Positions 30,669 to 33,247 of a stretch of 33,247 bases of DNA are shown here, piece after piece (the stretch's first letter is position 1; each line of letters opens with the position of its first letter). The stretch is from Pleurotus ostreatus/Saccharomyces cerevisiae fusant (lineage: Eukaryota > Opisthokonta): assembly GCA_024196135.1 (NCBI GenBank), contig JAMQCK010000260.1, positions 1-33,247 of the forward strand. The letters are read 5' to 3'. A program made the position numbers and the translations under genes. Below the pieces are notes generated by a model. That model made no database searches, had not been told where the DNA came from, and saw only the letters and a list, made by a program, of their open reading frames with translations.

Positions 30669-31968
30669 TTAGCAGAGCTCGAAGCTCGCGAACGCCAGTT
30701 CGTAGCCGTCGAATTCGTAGTTGATCTTGTCCGTGCGCCGGTAGCACATCTTTTGAGCGCCGCCCGCCCCATCGACGTGCCCATTCGCTGCCGCCTGCTC
30801 TCCGTCCACACCATTCACCTCTGGCTCGCAAGGCAGCGTCAACGCTGCCTTGAACGCCTTTTGTGCCGCTTCAACCGCGCTCAGCTCTTCATCATCCTCT
30901 CCATCTTCGTCGCTTGATACGAACAGCGTGACGCTGAGCCTCCCTGGTTGGAAGATCCGTGTAACGCGGCGAATCAGCGTCTTGAGGTCCGGGCGCTCGT
31001 CCGACACCGCAGGGCCCTTGTGAGCCGCGGGCACCGGAACGTTGCACTCGAAGCTCGCGTACGACCAGCCCGCCTCCGGGGTGACATGGATGGTGAAGTA
31101 TCCGTCCGGCCCGATGAGCGCGTTGGAGGAGTATCCGCATGGCGTGAAAGAGTACGCATCCAGCACCGTCTCTCCTGCGGGGAAGATCGTCGAGATACCC
31201 ATCGAGTCCGACAGCGCCTGAGCATGCTCCGAGGGTGAGAGGTCGGAGGGGACCGTGAGGAATGGCGCGCGCGCATCCGGCGACAGGTCGCTCATAAGGA
31301 TCTCAATCGTCGTGTCCGTCCGTTCCTTGAGGTCCAGGGAGCGGGGGACAGAGGGACGAGCCTTGCTTGGAGTAGGAGGAGTACCTGGTCCGGTCATGTA
31401 GAGCAACCAGTGATCGCCATTCATCTTGCCGACGGTGTATGCAGCGCCGTTATCGAAGATGGCATCCAAGAACTCGACCTCGTACTTCCAGTCACGGTGC
31501 GGTCCGACCTGACGCTCAGGGAACATGAATGACTTGCGAGAGTAGAAGCAGCGATGGACGGTGGGAAGGTTCGCATGCTCGCGGGCGATGGCGAGAATGC
31601 GGGGCAGTCCCAGCAGATTGAGCGTCGTACCGCAAGTCTTCAGGATGAGGCGGTGAGGAGAGATGAAGAGGGATGATTCACTAGATAGCATGAGCGAAAG
31701 CTGTAGGATGCGAGGGAAGGGGAACTCACCTGAGCAGATAAGCATCTAGCTCAGCGCTTTCCACAACGCTGAGGACCTTGCATTTGACGATGTCGAGCAT
31801 TTCCTCCCAAACAGCGCGGTCTACGACGCGCAGCCCGGTACGGCCGCCCTCTTTCGGGTCGGCAGCATCGGGTACATGGTCGGGACTCTCTGCAAACCAG
31901 ATCTCGAGGAGCTTTTCTGGGCCCTCGAAGGGCGCCTGGGCGGTGTCGGCGGCGTGGGCGTCGGTCAT
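30669..31968 (-). CDS. spe2: S-adenosylmethionine decarboxylase proenzyme
   Basis: Two exons on the reverse strand: 31968-31730 and 31680-30669. They encode 416 residues. The self-cleavage site LLSESSLF is present. Cleavage between Glu81 and Ser82 would give a beta chain (1-81) and an alpha chain starting with the pyruvoyl group made from Ser82. Other family blocks are FEGPEKLLEIWF (N-terminal substrate loop), LILKTCGTT, FPERQVGPHRDW, the DSMGISTIFPA region, DAYSFTPCGYSSNAL and YFTIHVTPEAGWSYASFE. The enzyme makes decarboxylated S-adenosylmethionine, the aminopropyl donor for spermidine and spermine, in the cytosol. The only intron splits the Ser80 codon, two residues before the cleavage-site serine. 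The leader carries a two-part upstream open reading frame arrangement ending on the start codon, which suggests translational control by polyamines. Divergent from the complex I-like gene. Confidence 0.95.
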
Positions 31969-32087
31969 TCAGTGGGGGTGCTATCTGGGACGGTCGAAGT
32001 ATGGGCCACAGCGGGCGGCGTCGGCAGGCATGTAAGGCGGTGGACGGTGGAGGCGAGGAGCGCGGTGTGCCCAGCAAAATGCGCCAT
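31965..32087 (-). promoter_or_regulatory. 40-codon upstream open reading frame, stop overlaps the spe2 ATG
   Basis: On the reverse strand an ATG at 32087-32085 opens 40 codons (MAHFAGHTALLASTVHRLTC at the start). They end with TGA at 31967-31965, which overlaps the main ATG (31968-31966) as ATGA. A scanning ribosome that translated this frame could reach the main start only by backing up after termination or by leaky scanning. Whether it lies in the transcript depends on the start site, which must be within the 191-base gap to the divergent gene or inside that gene. Confidence 0.45.
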
Positions 32088-32159
32088 CACATCGATCCCG
32101 CCTTTGCAAATCGCACACGCCACGTTACGTAACCACCTTCCTTTTCGACCCCGACGACC
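31969..32159. promoter_or_regulatory. Shared divergent promoter and leaders, spe2 / complex I-like gene
   Basis: 191 bases separate the two start codons. No TATA box is visible. Almost all of the left part would be the spe2 leader if the upstream frames are transcribed. This leaves very little room for separate promoters. Confidence 0.45.
32087..32092 (-). promoter_or_regulatory. Start-stop element ATGTGA overlapping the upstream frame by one base
   Basis: On the reverse strand ATG (32092-32090) is followed at once by TGA (32089-32087). The last A of this stop is the first base of the ATG of the 40-codon upstream frame. Plant S-adenosylmethionine decarboxylase leaders have a tiny upstream frame overlapping a small one by one base. 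Here the same geometry appears in a fungus. Confidence 0.4.
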
Positions 32160-32719
32160 ATGTCCGTCGCCCGCTTCGCCCGCGCTGTCCCGCGCCCGCT
32201 CGTCGCGCGCCGGACGCTCGCCACCGACGCGCACCACCACGACCATCACCACCACGGCGCGGCCGACACCAACGAGTACCCGAAAGCCAGTGCGTACCCC
32301 GCATGTTCCCCGACGCGCCCCGCTAATAGACCACAGCCGTCTTCACCTCTACTTCCCGCAATATCGCCCTCTCGCTCGCGGCTTTTGGCGCATGGCTCTG
32401 GTTCGGTCCCGAGAACACTGAGCAGAACACCCTTACACGCGTTCTGAAGAGCTCAGCGGCCTCGCAGGAGGACGTCACGGAGGCGAACGCGGCCAACTTT
32501 GCCAAGCGCCACGCTGCGTCCGAAGCGAAGCTCGTCTTCAACAGCGCGCGCCAGCCATCCGTGCACCGTTTCCGGACACCAATGTGCGTCCGCACTGCAC
32601 ACCACTATGCTTGACCTTACCTCGTTCTCAGGATCATGGACGTCGCGTCGGCTTACTCTGTCCCGGTGGGCTCCGTGGACATGGCTGGCGTCGTTCCCAA
32701 GCGTGCTGGAGAGTACTAG
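32160..32719 (+). CDS. Probable mitochondrial complex I accessory subunit (17.8 kDa NUXM-like)
   Basis: Three exons: 32160-32289, 32337-32583 and 32632-32719. They encode 154 residues. The N-terminus (SVARFARAVPRPLVARRTLA) is a clear mitochondrial presequence. A His-rich stretch follows (HHHDHHHHG, about residues 25-33). One predicted membrane segment lies at about 52-66 (NIALSLAAFGAWLWFG). The matrix or intermembrane-space part follows, with the block EANAANFAKRHAASEAKLVF, then RQPSVHRFRTP and AYSVPVGSVDMAGV. This layout (presequence, His-rich stretch, one membrane helix, and an R-x-R-x-P followed by a PVG turn) resembles the fungal 17.8 kDa NADH dehydrogenase subunit. The match is by pattern only, so the assignment is moderate. 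Introns are 47 and 48 bases. The stop lies 73 bases from that of the next gene. Confidence 0.65.
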
Positions 32720-32792
32720 ACGTATTCCTTGCTATCAATACAACCGGATGAAGACAACTGCTACCCATGTTCGACTTATCCTATCGTTCGGA

Positions 32793-33247
32793 CTACGCCT
32801 CAGGCGTCTCCAGGCCTTCGTCTTTTGTGCCTACACTCCCTTCCCCAGCATTGTCGCTCTCTCCTTCTCTTGACGTTGTGGTGCTGCTGTTTGGCTCCTC
32901 GTCGGTGTCCTCTTGGGCGTAAGCCTCGACTAGTTCTTCCGTCAAGTCCTCCGGTACAGTGTCAGGGACAGGTTCCAGAAGGAGGCGCCCGTCGACTTTC
33001 GTGACGCGCATGAGTTGCGCTTTACTGCCCTTTACACGCCTAGCAATCTGCGTGCGCCCAAGCTCCTGATCCTGAGGCTCCATGAAGAAGTCGATAAAGT
33101 CAGCCTCGTCATCTGACAATACGCCGAAATCTGCCCTCCCGCGCCGCCGCTTGTCGTAGCGTGCGGGCAAGGCATCCGGCCGCCGGCTATCGAGGCGCGG
33201 CTGCAGGCTTTCCAGCGAAGGAGAGGTGAGGCGAGAGGAACTGTAGG
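32793..33247 (-). CDS. Unidentified acidic-tailed protein, C-terminal part (runs off right edge)
   Basis: The reverse strand is open from the right edge to a TAG at 32793-32795, giving about 151 codons. No ATG is present in a plausible start position, so the coding sequence must continue to the right. The visible part begins Ser/Arg/Leu-rich (SSSRLTSPSLESLQPRLDSR). A basic patch (ARYDKRRRGRADFG) and an acidic, hydrophobic block follow (VLSDDEADFIDFFMEPQDQE). Next is a segment with short strand-like repeats (KAQLMRVTKVDGRLLLEPVP). The tail is highly acidic, Ser/Thr/Glu-rich and disordered. I do not recognise the family. Composition suggests a nuclear or nucleolar protein, which is only an inference. 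Tail-to-tail with the complex I-like gene. Confidence 0.55.
   Translation of the reverse strand, partial: YSSSRLTSPSLESLQPRLDSRRPDALPARYDKRRRGRADFGVLSDDEADFIDFFMEPQDQELGRTQIARRVKGSKAQLMRVTKVDGRLLLEPVPDTVPEDLTEELVEAYAQEDTDEEPNSSTTTSREGESDNAGEGSVGTKDEGLETPEA

Overview
This window comes from the nuclear genome of a filamentous basidiomycete, most likely an Agaricomycete. It is GC-rich. Nearly every gene is split by many short introns (46-57 bases, GTRNGT donors, CTNA-type branch points). The gene set is typically fungal: DASH/Spc34, Rax2, Dfp1/Him1, Atg5 and tandem Zn2Cys6 fingers. No rRNA, tRNA, CRISPR array or intact transposon was seen. All exon models were built by eye from splice sites, reading-frame continuity and family signatures.

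Layout, left to right: the start of an unidentified minus-strand gene (1-215); a long 2.2 kb gap; a DASH subunit gene (spc34-like) divergent from ribosomal protein L30; an aldo/keto reductase; a HeLo-domain protein with a C-terminal SH3 domain, divergent from the polarity marker rax2, which ends in a closely related SH3 domain; the 60S biogenesis factor rei1; the DDK regulatory subunit dfp1/him1 (dbf4), divergent from atg5 across 132 bases; a secreted protein of unknown function; a regulator with two tandem Zn2Cys6 clusters; a PP2C phosphatase; an unknown coiled-coil protein; a small RPEL-repeat protein; a mitochondrial DUF1279 protein; S-adenosylmethionine decarboxylase, divergent from a probable complex I accessory subunit; and the C-terminal part of an unknown gene running off the right edge.

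Most genes are unrelated housekeeping genes in alternating divergent and convergent pairs, with short shared promoters and tail-to-tail gaps as short as 60 bases.

The observations most worth a second look are these. (1) A HET-S-type HeLo protein carries the same SH3 cassette as its head-to-head neighbour rax2, with the same intron phase and a last exon of exactly 67 bases in both. This suggests an integrated bait or decoy. (2) The S-adenosylmethionine decarboxylase leader has an ATG-stop element overlapping by one base a 40-codon upstream frame, whose stop overlaps the main ATG. (3) An exon duplication made two Zn2Cys6 clusters. (4) There are very small exons of 11, 12 and 21 bases.
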